Shown here piece after piece: positions 22,981 through 35,360 of a DNA stretch of 64,000 bases. The first letter of the stretch is position 1, and every line of letters begins with the position of its first letter. The notes below the pieces were generated by a model that was not told the origin of the DNA, did no database searches, and worked only from the letters and a program-made list of their open reading frames with translations. The position numbers and the translations under genes are program-made. Source of the stretch: Uloborus plumipes (lineage: Eukaryota > Arthropoda > Arachnida > Araneae > Uloboridae); the NCBI GenBank assembly GCA_038373865.1, contig JAXGGA010001023.1:62001-126000 (forward strand), given 5' to 3'.

Positions 22981-23571
22981 TTGGGTGGGCCGAAAATGAC
23001 TTTTTTTTTTCATTTCGGTAATGGGTATTGCGAAAAAGGTGCCATTTGGGAGCAAAGTGCAAAGACAAAATTTGAAAAATTTTGGTTACTTTCTGGATCT
23101 GCCGCAATCGTGTTGAAGTTTGGAAAAAATGCAGTTTTTTGAGATTTTTAGGAAATTATTAAAAAAAAAAAATTAGCACATAACATCTAAAAATGCAAAA
23201 TATATGACAAACAATGCAAATGTTAAAAGACAAATGCCCCGTATTAAAAAAAACAGGAAATTGCCAAATCTTCTACGCATTTTTGGAAAAGGAAGGAATT
23301 TTACGACAGACGTCAATTTTTTAATGATATTTCTATGCTCCCAATGGCTTCCGCCCTACCCGTTATCGAAAATAGAAGAGTTTTTTTTTTTAATAATTTG
23401 CTAAAAATCTCGAAAAAAGTGCATTTTTTCCAAACTTCAACGCTATTGCGGCAGATCAAGAAATGGACAAAAATATTTGAAATTTTTTCTGTGCACTTTG
23501 CTCCCCAATGGCACTTTTTCTGCACTACCCGTCATCGAAATGGAGGAAAAAGTCATTTTTGGTCCACCCTA
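22981..23571. mobile_element. Foldback MITE (~600 bp)
   Basis: Long inverted arms (about 22981-23170 and 23390-23571) end in GGGTGG.CC.AAAATGAC and its complement, around an AT-rich centre. Non-coding. Confidence 0.65.
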
Positions 23572-23643
23572 CGGTACAGTAATTAATTCCGTAAGTTTGT
23601 TTGCCTGAAAATATACTGTTATCCGAAGCATATTGCAACAAAC

Positions 23644-25076
23644 CAGGGTTGGCAAAGGTGGGCCCAGCCCAGAAAAACCCGCCCGGGTTTTTCTGGGCGG
23701 GTCCACCAACAAAAACCCACCCGGGTTTTTGTCAAAAGTGGGTTTTTGTTAATTTCTAAGTTACAACAAATATAGTCAATAATAATATCTCATCTAAATT
23801 ATACATAAAAAATAAGTAAGAAATCAGGTTTATTTGAGATAATTTTTCTTAGAGTAATTATTTATTTTATAACATAATTATTATTTCTTTAATTTTCAAG
23901 TCATCGTCCAGAAAATTTTCCTAGCTATGATACTATTTTTTGTTGCAAAATACTTATTATTATTATTATTTATTTATTTTTTGATAGCAAATTTCAAATT
24001 TTAAAATAAATTGAAAATGCACCATTGATTAACTTCTTGTAGATGGAAAAAATTGCTTAATTAATGTTTTATGATAATTTTGATTCAACATAGAAGTTAA
24101 ATAATGATAAAATACTGCCATTTTTTCTTTTATTCTGGAGCAAGAAAAATAAAGTTTTGCTCTTCATTTCTTCTAACCCTACTGCATTTAGTATATGATG
24201 ATTTTCAAGTGCTATATTATAGAGGTACCATACCACTGACTTTAAGCACTAAACCTTTCCTTTGATTTAAAAAAAAAACAAAGAAAATGCGTCCCCACGC
24301 AGTTTGTTACTACTAAAATATTATGACAAGCATTTATTAATAAATTTATAATTCTTGCAAAGTTCTAATGTTAACCTAGTTTTTTCTTAAGATTATTTCA
24401 AAAAAAAAAAAAAAAATCAATTAAGCGTCCCCACTCCCCCCCCCCCCTCCCCGTCTGAAATTAATCAGTTTTGGTTTTGAAAATAAGAAGGGGGGGGGGG
24501 AGACACTTCCCTTATCTCAGAAACACACCTATCATTGAGATGTGCCTTATAAAAAACATGCAAATGACATGACTAGATATTGAAGCAGGCTACTTAATGA
24601 GAAAAGATGATTATTTCTATTAATAAACAAGTGCAAATGGTCTTAATTTTTTAATGGTATAAATTTAAGTTTTTGAAACTTTCACCCCCTAAATATTCCT
24701 GAATTTGTAGGAAAGCCCATTTGCAACAGTTCTTCTATTTCGTAAAAGACAAGTGATAAAAGTTTATAGCTGAAACCATTGTCCAAAGCTTCTTAAATAT
24801 ACACATTAAATATTACAATACGGTTGATGATATTATTAATTGATATTGTTAATAATATTAATTATTAATTGATTGACATTGATTAAATGCAATTCAGAAC
24901 TTTAACTTAATAAATATATTTTTATTTGAAGGAATGCGTACATTATATATCAATACCCGCATAAGAAATGAAATTTTAATACAAAAACCCAGAAAAACCC
25001 GCAAAAACCCAGAAAAACCCACAAAAACCGGGTGGGTTGGGTTTTTGTAGAAAAACCCGGGTTTTTGCCAACCCTG
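23644..25076. mobile_element. Non-autonomous hAT element, 1.43 kb
   Basis: The ends CAGGGTTGGCAAA / TTTGCCAACCCTG are flanked by the exact 8-bp duplication caacaaac (23636-23643 and 25077-25084). Subterminal arrays of AAACCC / GGGTTT at both ends could be transposase-binding repeats. No transposase is readable. Confidence 0.9.
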
Positions 25077-25469
25077 CAACAAACGGTGTATTTTGATCGC
25101 CGCCCGTTTATTTTCTATTGATTTTGCAAATACACTGGTCACTTTTGAAACATTCTGTTTCGGCAGACATGCTTTCGAATCGGCAATTGAATCGGTGAGT
25201 GCAAAAACAACACCAGTCGCGAAAATTCGTTTTCTGTGGAAACAAGCTGTGGGAGGCAGGATACGTGTTGAGGTCAAAAATACCATCAGTCAGGTTACTA
25301 ATTCGAAAGATACGGGGCCCGTTATTTGAACGTTGACCGTAGAAACAATGCTTGTTTTAAGAGCCTTTATCCCTCTCCTGAACAATTCCGAAGTTCCGGA
25401 CTGACGTTGTTGTTTATGCACTCACCCATTCAACTGCGGAAGTTCAATTGCTTCTGTGTTCTCCGGCAG

Positions 25470-25646
25470 GAGGCGGAGGAGGGGGCGCTGTGCGGCTCCG
25501 AGTTCAACCACTTCCTGCAGGGGCGGGAGCCGCTGCCCGGCGGGTTCCGGATGCACCTCGAGGACCACGTGACCTCCGTCTTTACCGCCATCCAGAACGC
25601 GCAGGCCGTCCTCTTCGCGGGCACCTCCACCGGGCAGCTCGTCAAG
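25470..25646 (+). CDS. Coding exon 4: late sema domain
   Basis: The acceptor is ttctccggcag before GAGGCG and the donor is AAG before gtgggt. It has 59 codons, phase 0 to 0, residues about 370-428. LCGSEFNHFL and AVLFAGTSTGQLVK match the sixth-to-seventh blade of sema receptors, where a hydrophobic strand leads to a 'GT..G.L.K' turn. It is followed by a 19-kb intron packed with transposons. Confidence 0.9.
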
Positions 25647-25747
25647 GTGGGTCAGTCTCGAAAAATTTCCGGGGAGATCCCGGCTTTGTATCAAAGGCAC
25701 GAAATTACAATGGCTTTGAGATTTCCAATGACGTCGGTCCCGTTTAT

Positions 25748-26317
25748 GCTAAGGCCACTATATAAGCGAGCCGGCGCATCAAGATTAAGTTTCACCACTT
25801 TGGATCCAGCGCGTGTTTGTGTGTTTGAGTGGTTGTCTTTTCTGGCCAGTCATCGCGTTTTGGTCATTTTTCACTGTGAGCAATTATTAGCGGCACGTGG
25901 ATTTGGCAAAGCTTAGCAATGTGCCAAAACTTTTTTATGGTAACCCCACTCCGCAACAACGAAAATTTGAAAGTAAAAGTTAAGGAATTGGATCCAAAGT
26001 GGTGAAACTCAATCTTGATGCGTCGGCCTGTCTATATAGCGGCTATAGCCACTATATAGATGAGCCGACCGCATCAAGATTGAGTTTCACCACTTTGGAT
26101 CCAGCGCGTGGTTTTGAAATGTGAGTGGCTGTCTTTTCTGGCGAGTTATATCGCGTTTTGGTAAGTTTTCACTGTCAACAATTATGAGCGGCAGGTGAAT
26201 TTGGCAATGTCCCAAAACTTTTTTCTTTTAACCCCAGCTAAAATTGAAAGTAAAAGCGAATCAGTTGGATCCAAAGGGGTCGAAATGCTTCGGCCTGTCT
26301 ATATAGCAGCTCTAGTT
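25748..26317 (+). mobile_element. Two adjacent T-family MITEs (copies 5 and 6)
   Basis: Copy 5 (about 25748-26045) and copy 6 (about 26048-26317) lie head to tail with full inverted ends (gacgcatcaagattaag and complement). The same paired arrangement, with the same variant 'gtgtttgtgtgtttgagtgg', occurs at 43664-44656. Confidence 0.75.
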
Positions 26318-26443
26318 TAAACGAATACCGTCGGTTCCAAGAAGTATTATTCGACTGAGCGTGAAATTTTCAAAACCATTCCATAGTATATCAATTACGT
26401 TTTATGTTATAAATGCGGTATGAATATTATAGAAGAGTAACAG

Positions 26444-27415
26444 CAGTGGCGGCTCGTGACTCTCAAACTTGGGGTGCTGCAATTTTTTTAATGTAAAAAA
26501 ATGTATGCGTATGTCAATAAGTTAAAAAAATGTTTTTAACGCACCAATATTGAAATAATAATCATTCAACATAATTATTTATATTTACTCAATTCAAACA
26601 AATGAGCATAAAATAAATAAAAAAATTAATTCAAAACAAAGCACATTCTCCTATCTTTTTTTTTTTTTTTGCAAATTCTTTTTTAACTTTTTCATTAAAG
26701 TTTTTGATATTGTTGATCAAACTTGTTTCGAGTAAATGTCTTTGTTAAATTTTCTCTGGTACGAGAACTTTCTACTCGTCGAAGCGTGAGCCGACGAGTC
26801 CGAACAGGGCCACTTTTTTTTTTAATAGCATTTTTTTCGAACAAAGATAACAGTGAAAAAGAAATACCCGGCAATGCTCAACACTCATCGTTTCATACAC
26901 TACTAAAGTTGAAAAATATTTAGTTTGAAACAGCAAATAATAAAGCAGCGAAAAGGAAATATTCAGCAAGCGTATGCGAGTCATCGGTTATTGAAGCGTC
27001 TCAGGGAGCTGCACTGGTTGCAGCCCATAGCGCGGTTGAAAAATCCTACCCTCGATTGACCACACGTCACGCTGAGCATGCGTAGAAAGCTTTTCAGCGA
27101 GCTCAAAAGAGCTACTCGCCGTGCAGCGCCTTACGGAAAGTAGGAGAATTTTTTTTCGCACTTTAGTTGAGGCCATAAGATTGACTTCCCTGATAATTTA
27201 ATGGCGTGCGTTTGTGTGTGTGTGTAACGAAATCTCCTTCGATGACCAACTATGGATTTTGTATGATTTATATCAAATGACTCAGGATCTCAGAATGACT
27301 ATTATGACTCAGGATCAAAATGAAATATAAATGTGAATGAAATAATTAACTTAAAAGCGTATTTTTTGGAAAAACTACTGGGGGTGCCGCAGCGCCTATG
27401 GACGAGCCGCCACTG
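26444..27415. mobile_element. Non-autonomous hAT element, 972 bp
   Basis: The ends CAGTGGCGGCTCGT and complement are flanked by the exact 8-bp duplication agtaacag (26436-26443 and 27416-27423). No transposase is readable. Confidence 0.9.
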
Positions 27416-27597
27416 AGTAACAGTCATCATTCTGTTTTTGCACCTTTTTTTCACTACGTTATTTATTGAGCAAGTCCATGATGTTGGATTGCTTGCTCAA
27501 GGTCTTTTGGACGAACTCCCCTTGTCTTCCGTGATCTACATAAAGTATAATGATTTATTACGGTCTGCAATATATTTATATTTATTTCTGGTATTTA

Positions 27598-28315
27598 CAA
27601 GGGCTATCCAGAAAGTAGATTACGTTTTCGTCTGTGTCCGCTAGGGGCGGGGCTAGCGCGGCCATCTTGGGGTCAGAGCGTTGCGCAGCTCAGTCGGCAT
27701 CTAGCCGTGCTAGTGAGAGGTTCGTGCTGTGCTCTGTTCAGATACTGTGACGGTTTAAAATGTCTGCGTTAATTGAAAATCCCGCGAGCTGCGAGGTGCG
27801 TGCAGTATTAAGGTTTCTGACTGCAAAAAACTGTAAACCGATAGAAATCTATCGGCAGCTTTGTGAAGTGTATGGGGACAACATTATCACTGAAGGTGGA
27901 GTGCGTCAGTGGGTCATAAGATTTAAAAATGGCCGAACCAATGTTCACGACGAGGATCGAAGTGGGAGACCCAGCATACTGACTGCCGAACTTGTCGAAA
28001 AAGTCGATGCTAAAGTCCGTGAAAATCGAAAATTCACAATAACGGAACTTTCTTTGAGTTTTCCAAAAATTTCGCGAAGTTTGTTGCACGCTGCAAGAAG
28101 AGGTAACGAAGTGGTTGAAGGCGCAGGCGGCTGAATTTTTCGACGAAGGAATTTCCAAGCTCGTACATCGCTACGATAAATGCCTTAATTTGTATGGTGA
28201 CTATGTAGAAAAGTAGTATTTGAGTGTGGCTTTCATCTGTATATAATAAAATTTGTTTCCTATACTTTGTTTATTTTTTATTCCAAAACGTAATCTACTT
28301 TCTGGATAGCCCTCG
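27598..28315 (+). mobile_element. Internally deleted mariner transposon
   Basis: The inverted ends ..AGGGCTATCCAGAAAGTAG and complement lie beside TA (27596-27597, 28316-28317). It is 718 bp, against the usual ~1.3 kb, so the catalytic core has been deleted. Confidence 0.9.
27760..28216 (+). pseudogene. Mariner transposase with deleted catalytic core
   Basis: The N-terminal DNA-binding domain is intact (CEVRAVLRFL, IEIYRQLCEVYG, DEDRSGRPS). After ITELSLSFPKI the reading jumps to the C-terminal tail (EEVTKWLKAQAAEFF, SKLVHRYDKCLNLYG, YVEK, stop at 28214), in another frame. All catalytic aspartates are missing, so it could bind ends but not cut. Confidence 0.85.
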
Positions 28316-28317
28316 TA

Positions 28318-29716
28318 ATTCGCAACTCCAACGAACTATAGAGGGCATTGCAGCCACTGTCTATGAGAGATGAAACAAAAGTTAGCCGTTTTGTTTTTAT
28401 TGCTTCTAACCCAAATGAATGAGTGATGTTTGATTTTTTTTCCTTTCGAAATAAATTTTTTAAGTTTTGTGGATATTCTGGTCTATAAAAAAAAGCGATG
28501 AGAAATCAACAAGTACTAATAAACGTTAGAAATTAAAGCAAATCACATAGCGTCTTATTCTTTTTTGCGAGTTTTTTCCACTTCTTTCTTTCATTCAACC
28601 AAAATATGCTAGAACGATAATTTTAGAATTACAACAGATGCATCTATAAAAAGTAATCGCTCTCGAAAAAAGATTGCAAAAATTCTCTTTCAGTAATGCG
28701 ATTTTTTGGTATTTTTTGGTAATGCTAAAAAAAAAAACTGTTCTGAAAGAAATCTGTCAGTGGTAATACTCGTAAATTAGAATTCCATTTTGAATTTCGC
28801 CGTTATTTTTAACGGTAGATTTTTTTTTTCAAGTTAAAATCTATAAAAATTGTACATCCACGCTAGAATTTTTCTAGACTATTACATTTTAAAATGTAAA
28901 ATTTTAACGAGAAGTTCTTAAAAAAACTTTGATCTCTTTTAAGTCAAGAATTTTTTAAACTGATGAAACTCACTTGATTTATGGTAATCCTCAATTTCGA
29001 ATAGATGAGCATATTCATATTTACTGTTTCTCCAAGACGGAGTTTGTCGCGATCCACAGTTTTCGTCTGCTGACATGTGTACCATTTACAAATTCAGACA
29101 TGTCGAAGAATGAATTTTACGTACAAGCATTACAGACTGCCTATCTTTTGACCAAGACCCACTTGCTTTGACACCCGACCCAAGACATGCAGGTGAAATG
29201 CACTGTTTCACCTCTGGAATTAATTTTATAAGCTAGGTGGCGTATTCGAGCTCTGAAGCAGCCATCTTTATTCAATTGTGGTTTCTTGGGTGATTGTCGC
29301 GTATTTTCTCTTCTGCATATTATTATAATTATGCATTGAGTCTTGGAGCCAAACAAAAAACAAATAGGAGTAACGAACGAAAAAATCCGAACGGTTCTTT
29401 ATAAAGGAAACGTGCTAAATTAAAAGCCGGAGAATGAAGAAGTCTTTAAACACATGGTTATGATGACCCATTTGCACTCGCCGTGAAGATTATACTCACA
29501 GCGTATACCATTAAGGTATTTTTATTTCTGATCCTTCTTAATGAAAGGGAAAGGCATCTGGAAATTAAATTCGTTTATGGGTGTTTTTTTCTCCGTAAAA
29601 AGGTGATTTTATGCAAAGAAAGATTTTTTTTTAATTAAAATTTGCTTGAGTTAAGCCTTGAATGAAAACACACGATTATCCGCCGAATAGGGTGGCACGG
29701 ATAAACGAATACTTCG
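28318..29716. other. AT-rich intron 4 stretch without recognised features
   Basis: I see no exon-like GC island, no transposase motif and no clear terminal repeats here. Confidence 0.4.
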
Positions 29717-29920
29717 GATAATCCCAGGGCCGGATTAACGTCTGTTTACACCCTAGGCCAAACTTAGAAATTACGCCCCACTTCACAGACCGAACTCTAT
29801 CGAAATCGTACCCTCCCCCCTCCTCCCCCAGTGGACAAAATGATGGATGAGTTTCAAGTTTGATTTCTGTGATGATGTTCGAAAGGAGGGGGTTGAGGGG
29901 TACTCCCCCAGAAAGTTTTT

Positions 29921-31060
29921 AAAATTGAAGCTTTAAAAATACAATCTTAGGCCATCTGAAGCGATTTAACGGAAAATGGGATTCAGAACTCGCTGCGGAA
30001 AATCTTCGAAATTGAAGTCCTACATATGCAATTGTGAGTCATCTTTGATGATATTAGCGAAAAAAATGTGTCGGGGCTCTGCTCCACCCTTCATCGCAAA
30101 CAGGAAAGTTTTGATGAACTTTAATGATGCTGTGGGACGACGAACGTGGGCATTTTCTTGGCAGAATTTTTTTCAAGATTGAGGCCCTAAAGCGCAATTT
30201 TAAATGGTTATTTTTTATACAGCGACGATCGGTTACTTAAGGGCAGAAACGTCTCGAAATTGAAGACGAAAAACTTGTAGAACATCTTTTGTGACGTTGG
30301 AGAAATTGATGGGATTTAACCATTCTCCTCAGAAGGATTTCGAAATTGAAGACCTAAATAAGCAATGGAAAAAACTCTTGGATGATATTAAGAAAAGGTA
30401 ATGGGATTCGGTAACTCTTTATCGTAACTGCTTCGAAGTTGAAGTCCTAAAAATTTTTTTTTGACAATTTTAAAAGTGTTAGAGGATGGCAAAATTCAAA
30501 GGCGTTCTCCGGGAATTTTTTTTTAGAATTGTGGTCCCTAACGAAATTTTAGATGATTTTAATGAGGGGGAGGAAGGGTTGAAGTCAGAGTCACTGCTCG
30601 GGAAACTCTTTAAACTTGAAGTCCTAAAACGGAAAGATTTATTATGACGTGGAGGTGCGGGGTTCGAGAGCTTTCCCGGGAAAATTTTTCGAGATTGAAA
30701 CTTTAATATGCATTTGTAGGACCTCTACTGTATTTGGTGGTGCTGAGTGAAGGGATAAGATTTGTGGACTCTCCTCCGGAAAATTTTCGTAATTTCAGAT
30801 CATTTTCAGAATGCCGGGAAGGTCGGGAATGGGGAGAGGGCCCTTCTGCACAGATGTTTAGAAGTTGAAATCTTTAATTCCTAAATGCTGAAGTGAAAGT
30901 CATCTTTGATGACGTTATGAAAAGGGATGAGGTTCGTTGAGTCTCATTCGGAATTTTTTTTTTAATTGACGTTTCATAAAAATCAAGCTTAGATAAACAA
31001 AGACCATGCATTGAATCTTCCCTGGAATGTTTTTGAATTGCGATATAAATACGCAATTTT
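29921..31060 (+). repeat. Degenerate ~86-bp periodic repeat
   Basis: Variants of 'gaaattgaagtcctaaaa' recur at about 29921, 30007, 30175, 30254, 30339, 30432, 30523, 30611, 30689, 30790, 30860, 30963 and 31031. Each is usually followed by 'gcaattttaga..' and preceded by 'ggaaaatttt'. Non-coding; it fills half of the surrounding hAT element. Confidence 0.7.
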
Positions 31061-31134
31061 AGGCTATTTTTGGTGTAAAAAATGGGTTTAGGCTTGGAAA
31101 ACGCCTTCTTCCCCCTGTTTCGCTACGTCTCTAA

Positions 31135-31325
31135 AGCCTTGGTTTCCAAGGAGTGAAATCGTCGATCTCTGCCGAGGCGGCGGCCGCCGCCTTCTTCTGC
31201 GCATGCGCCTGAGTCGCAGATTGACGTCGCTTCACGCCACGCTCCAATCAAACTGGTTCTGATTCCAGCGTGCAGTCGCGCCCGGCGTCGGCGACGATTG
31301 TCGCGTTCTATAAGAAACCAAGGCT
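31135..31325. mobile_element. PIF/Harbinger-like MITE, 191 bp
   Basis: The ends AGCCTTGGTTTC and complement are flanked by the 3-bp duplication TAA (31132-31134, 31326-31328). It is GC-rich inside and nested in the 2.4-kb hAT element. Confidence 0.75.
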
Positions 31326-32716
31326 TAACCTTTTGTTTATTCTTAAAAATGTATTGTAAAACATTCTGGCCCAATCTTTTGTCGGATGTCTATGAAAACA
31401 GTCTATGATGAATATTTTGTGCACAAAATAGGCGATGGGAGATCACTGTGGCCTCCCCAAAATTTCCTTATTCGGCGAACAATGTCTGACAATTCGGAGA
31501 ATTTGAATACAGCATTGCAATATATATTTTATCTTTAAATATATCTAACATCTCTTTTCGTAGACGCAAGTATGTGGGCATACTAGTAATTTGTCATTCG
31601 GTAAACTTTCATTCAGTAAATTCATAATTACCCCCCCCCCTTCCAAAAATTTAATCTTCGGGCGCCCCTGATGATTAGCAGTGATAAACAAATATGAATT
31701 AACAAATTATTCATTGCAAAATACAAACTGATATCTCTGATATGGATTAAAGACATCAAGAGAAGAATTGTTTCGAAAAATTTTGTAACTGGACGTTTTC
31801 TATGTCATTGCTTTTACTACAAAGTTTTTCACTTTGCCAAAATTATATTTTCAAGAAAAAATTTTTTAAATCAAAGGTATTAAAAAAGGGTCCGAGAACG
31901 GAATTCCCTTGACTCAAGCATACGCCCCTTTCCATTTGCTTTTTATTATTTTATTTATTTATTTTTGTTCAACGGGCAGGTTGCCATCTCGTTGAAATTT
32001 TCTTTTCCATTTATAGTACGCCCGCCGCACTCCTTTTTTTTCAACGAACTGTTAGTTAATATTTCCCTCCTTGATATGCGCCCTCTTTGCCTTGCGCCCC
32101 TAGGCCAGGGCCTAGGTTGGCCTAATGGGTAATCCGGGCCTGGATAATCCGAAGAAAAGGCGGAAAACGATACTAGTGTGTAGCTGAAAGGAAAATCAAT
32201 GTCACTCACATATACTTTTAAATTATAGCTAAAAATGAATACATTAAATGCAAAAAATATCTTTAAAAGCTGAAAATGATCCAGAACGTACTCGCATTTT
32301 TCTGCCTTCAGTAAAGAGTGAATCAGCATCGAAAAAAGAGAAAAAGAAAGAAAAAGTGAAAGACTCGCGACTCATTCGGAGAGCGGCTGATGCGACTGCG
32401 AATAATCGGGAGTAATATGAAAAACAACGAGCTAGACTCAATCTCGTCGTCATGGTAATCTGAAAAATCAGAGGCTCATCAGCTTACGGTCAAGCGAGGA
32501 AAAAGCAATTCCCGATTTAGAGAGAGAGAGAGAGAGAAACAGCGAAAATGAATTTGCAGGACAAGCGTCTGAACGACGCGTCTCATCCATTTGCGGGGAA
32601 ACGTGACAGACGCAATCTGGAAAATGAATATAAAAGCGCCGCGACGAAACGACAGCTTCCATTGTTTGAAGTTTTTTTTACTTAAAGTTGAAATGCAAAA
32701 ATTTCGGAAATGGCGT

Positions 32717-33603
32717 GCAAAACCCTGGAATTTGCACGCCAGTAGCGTAACTGGACGTCCATTGAGGGGCGACAGGTAGCATTTACTGATGAATCACGTT
32801 TTATGCTCCATCAGACAGACGAATGTTGGCTGAGAAGGCGTGAAACCTCTGGAAGCAAACGCCTTACAACCATTGACGGAACGGTCCAAGCTGGAGGCAG
32901 GCAGGGCCTGATTACTGAATAGGCCAACTAGGCCGCGGCCTAGGGCCCCCACAATTTAGGGGCCCCCAAATGGCTAAAATTGTTGTAGTCAATGCCTACA
33001 TTTGTTTTATCCCATGCTTAAAATTGAAAAGATTCATTATGGGGGGTCCAAAAAAAGTATTCGGCCTAGGGCCCCATGATATCTTAATCAGGCCCTGGAG
33101 GCAGGTGCATTATTATGGTTTGGGGAATGTATTCCTGGGGTTCTATAGCTTCTCTCATCATTGTAGGAGGCACGATCCACCAATACAAGTACGCATCTGC
33201 CCTTGCGGACCATGTGCACCCCTATATGAATATTGTTTTCCCTCAGGATGATGGCATCGACCAGCAGGACAATGCCAAGTGCCTTACAGCTGCCAGTGAA
33301 CATGCGTGGTTCGAAGGGCACCAGGATGAGTTTACCGTTCTCCCCTGGTCAGCAAACTCACCTGACTTAAGCCCAATCGAGAATGTGTGGGACCATTTAG
33401 ATTGGGTTGTTCGCGCCATTCATCCTCACCAGCGCAATCTAGCGCAGCTGGCCACGGCATTTGAGTCGGCATAGCTCAAAATCCCAGTGAACACCTTCGG
33501 GTACCTAATTGACTCTCTTCCTGCACATCTCACAGCAGTCCGTTCTGAGAAAGGTGGTTATTCTGGCTTTTGACAAGTGGTCACATTAATGTGACTGGAC
33601 GGT
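32717..33603 (+). pseudogene. Tc1-like transposase, 5'-truncated, interrupted by a hAT MITE
   Basis: It aligns with the minus-strand element at 44850-46003. Readable parts are AFTDESRF, MVWGMYSWGS, QQDNAKC and SPDLSPIENVWDHL. By my count 36 residues separate the last catalytic Asp and Glu, as in the DD36E (Incomer) group. The right end TCACATTAATGTGA..ACGGT adjoins TA at 33604. The 5' third is missing and a MITE splits it at 32902-33097. Confidence 0.8.
32902..33097. mobile_element. hAT MITE, 196 bp, inside the Tc1 remnant
   Basis: The ends CAGGGCCTGATTA and complement are flanked by the 8-bp duplication gaggcagg (32894-32901, 33098-33105). It is related at its ends to 29725-32142 and 34359-34660. 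Confidence 0.9.
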
Positions 33604-33605
33604 TA

Positions 33606-33750
33606 TAATTTAGTATTATGAATCCTATATGGCTGGAATCATGCTGAAGCTTTATAGTACCACTCTTTGTACTTCACCGAGAGGTCGATAGATGGTGCTT
33701 GCAATCGGAAATAGTTTTCTCAGGGGCCCTAAAGCGTAGGGGGCCTCAGA
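33606..33750 (+). repeat. U-family repeat fragment
   Basis: It shares 'ggctggaatca.gctgaagctt', 'accgagaggtcgatag' and 'caatcggaaa' with 60195-60400 (+) and about 51730-51905 (-). The complete family has a CCCTTTATGCCCCGACGGGAC end. 33751-34358 shows nothing recognisable. Confidence 0.6.
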
Positions 33751-34358
33751 CCCTAATGATTTTAAAAATTTGATAAATTAATTTGGCACACAAAGGGTTG
33801 AAAGAGAGTTAAAATAATCTCGTGGGATTGACTCTACCTAATCCGAAGTCCCTACCAGAAGCACTTCATTATTTCCTAATGTCTTTGCTTCGTGCGGTGT
33901 GCTCAAGTGCCTTTTAGAGACTTGATGCACCGGATCTGTGCTGCCAGTCTTGAGCACTCGGAGTCCATCACACTAAAACAAGAAAAGGAGCACAATCAGA
34001 AGGTCTCGAAGGGCACGGCGAACTCCACATTTTGTCGCATCACACACATATCTCTGCACATAAACAACGACGTGTGTGCCCGTCGCTCCATTGTGTCGGG
34101 GGAATGAATCTCGAGTGGCATCGGCCCACGCGCCGGCCCCAGAATATTAATAATAACGACAGAAAAAAAAACGGAGTATTCATCCGTCAGCGTCCGACGG
34201 AACGGACACTTTGCTATCTCTCGCTTGACATCTTCCAGCTCCTTCCCGTGGCAGAAGATCATATTTTAGCTTCCGAGACACTCTCTCACTCTGAAGTTCA
34301 CGCCGTACCGCCTTCTTATCTGAAGGAACAACATATCGAGGAACAACGCCCAGGCACT

Positions 34359-34660
34359 CAGGGCCTGATTATGGCACAGGCCAACTAGGCCCGGGACTCG
34401 GGCTTCATGTTCCAAAGCGGTTCCTAATTTTCTAAAAGCTGATGCACAGCATTGAAGAATTATGCATTTTTAAGAAAAAAATTATGATTCATAAATTGAA
34501 AAATAAAAACAATCTCTTTTGATAGTTAAGAGGCAGTTTTTATAACAGTCAAGCAGGTCAGATACATACCATTTTTGATTTCGATCAAAATTTTGCAGCC
34601 CTAAGAGGGCAGAACATAGGAGGGGGCCTCCAAAGTATTGTCGGCCTTGGGCCTCACTTT
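34359..34660 (+). mobile_element. hAT element fragment (right end lost)
   Basis: The left end CAGGGCCTGATTA and the inner 'caactaggcc' match the 32902 MITE family. The right end decays after 'cggccttgggcct'. Confidence 0.55.
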
Positions 34661-34734
34661 TACGTTAGCTTACGAAATGCGCCGAATATGGGTTACCGGT
34701 AGTACATATTGGGGGGGGGGGTGCCCCCCTAGGG

Positions 34735-35360
34735 ATACAAAGACTCACATGACAAACCGTGCCTCGAAACCATCATGCCTAACATTTTCTTCAAACTATC
34801 GACTATTTGTAGAAACACGTTTTGCGCGAATAAGGTGTAAAGATATTCAGCGCATGCTTTTTGCTTTTTTTTTTTGCCCTTCAAGCTTCTTGCACCTATT
34901 ATTATAGAAACATTCCTTTTCTCTGAAAGTTTAAAAATATCAGTACTGCCTGTCTGTAACTGCCGCCCCTGGCAGTCATAACGCATCCATTTGAAAAAGG
35001 GGGGATAGGTTAAGAAGACGCACTTGCCGGTGCCTTCGCCTCTTAGTTCCTGTTGAATGTTACTTTGCATTTCCCCCCTATTTCGAGAAAATCAAAAAAC
35101 CTCGGACATGCGAAATGCGAGAAAGGTCGTACGATAGATGATTAGACAGTGTGTTTTTATCTGGTTTTGAAAACATAATCACATATTTTTTTAAAAATTA
35201 AGTTTAGTTTTACAAAAATAGCAAACGAGATTATTATGTTTCTAAACTTTAGATTCTCAGTAATATATATTTTTAAATAAAATAATGCTTCGATATTTGT
35301 AATTTTTTTTACCTGTGAAATTATTGTGGTAATAAGCAATAACCTATTGTTCTGCTTGAT
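34735..35360 (+). repeat. V-family repeat copy 1, with a 195-bp insert
   Basis: 34735-34952 and 35148-35360 match 42268-42690 in the same order and orientation. The insert 34953-35147 resembles 14353-14505. Non-coding, AT-rich. 35361-35614 shows nothing else. Confidence 0.6.

Larger units (their letters stand above)
29725..32142. mobile_element. Non-autonomous hAT element, 2.4 kb
   Basis: The ends CAGGGCCGGATTA and complement-like TAATCCGGGCCTG are flanked by the exact 8-bp duplication gataatcc (29717-29724 and 32143-32150). The interior holds degenerate tandem units (29921-31060) and a PIF-type MITE (31135-31325). No transposase is readable. Confidence 0.88.

Noticed and set aside
31144..31320. 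GC-rich patch as a possible exon or CpG island
   Set aside because: It is bounded by AGCCTTGGTTTC inverted ends and TAA duplications, so it is a MITE.
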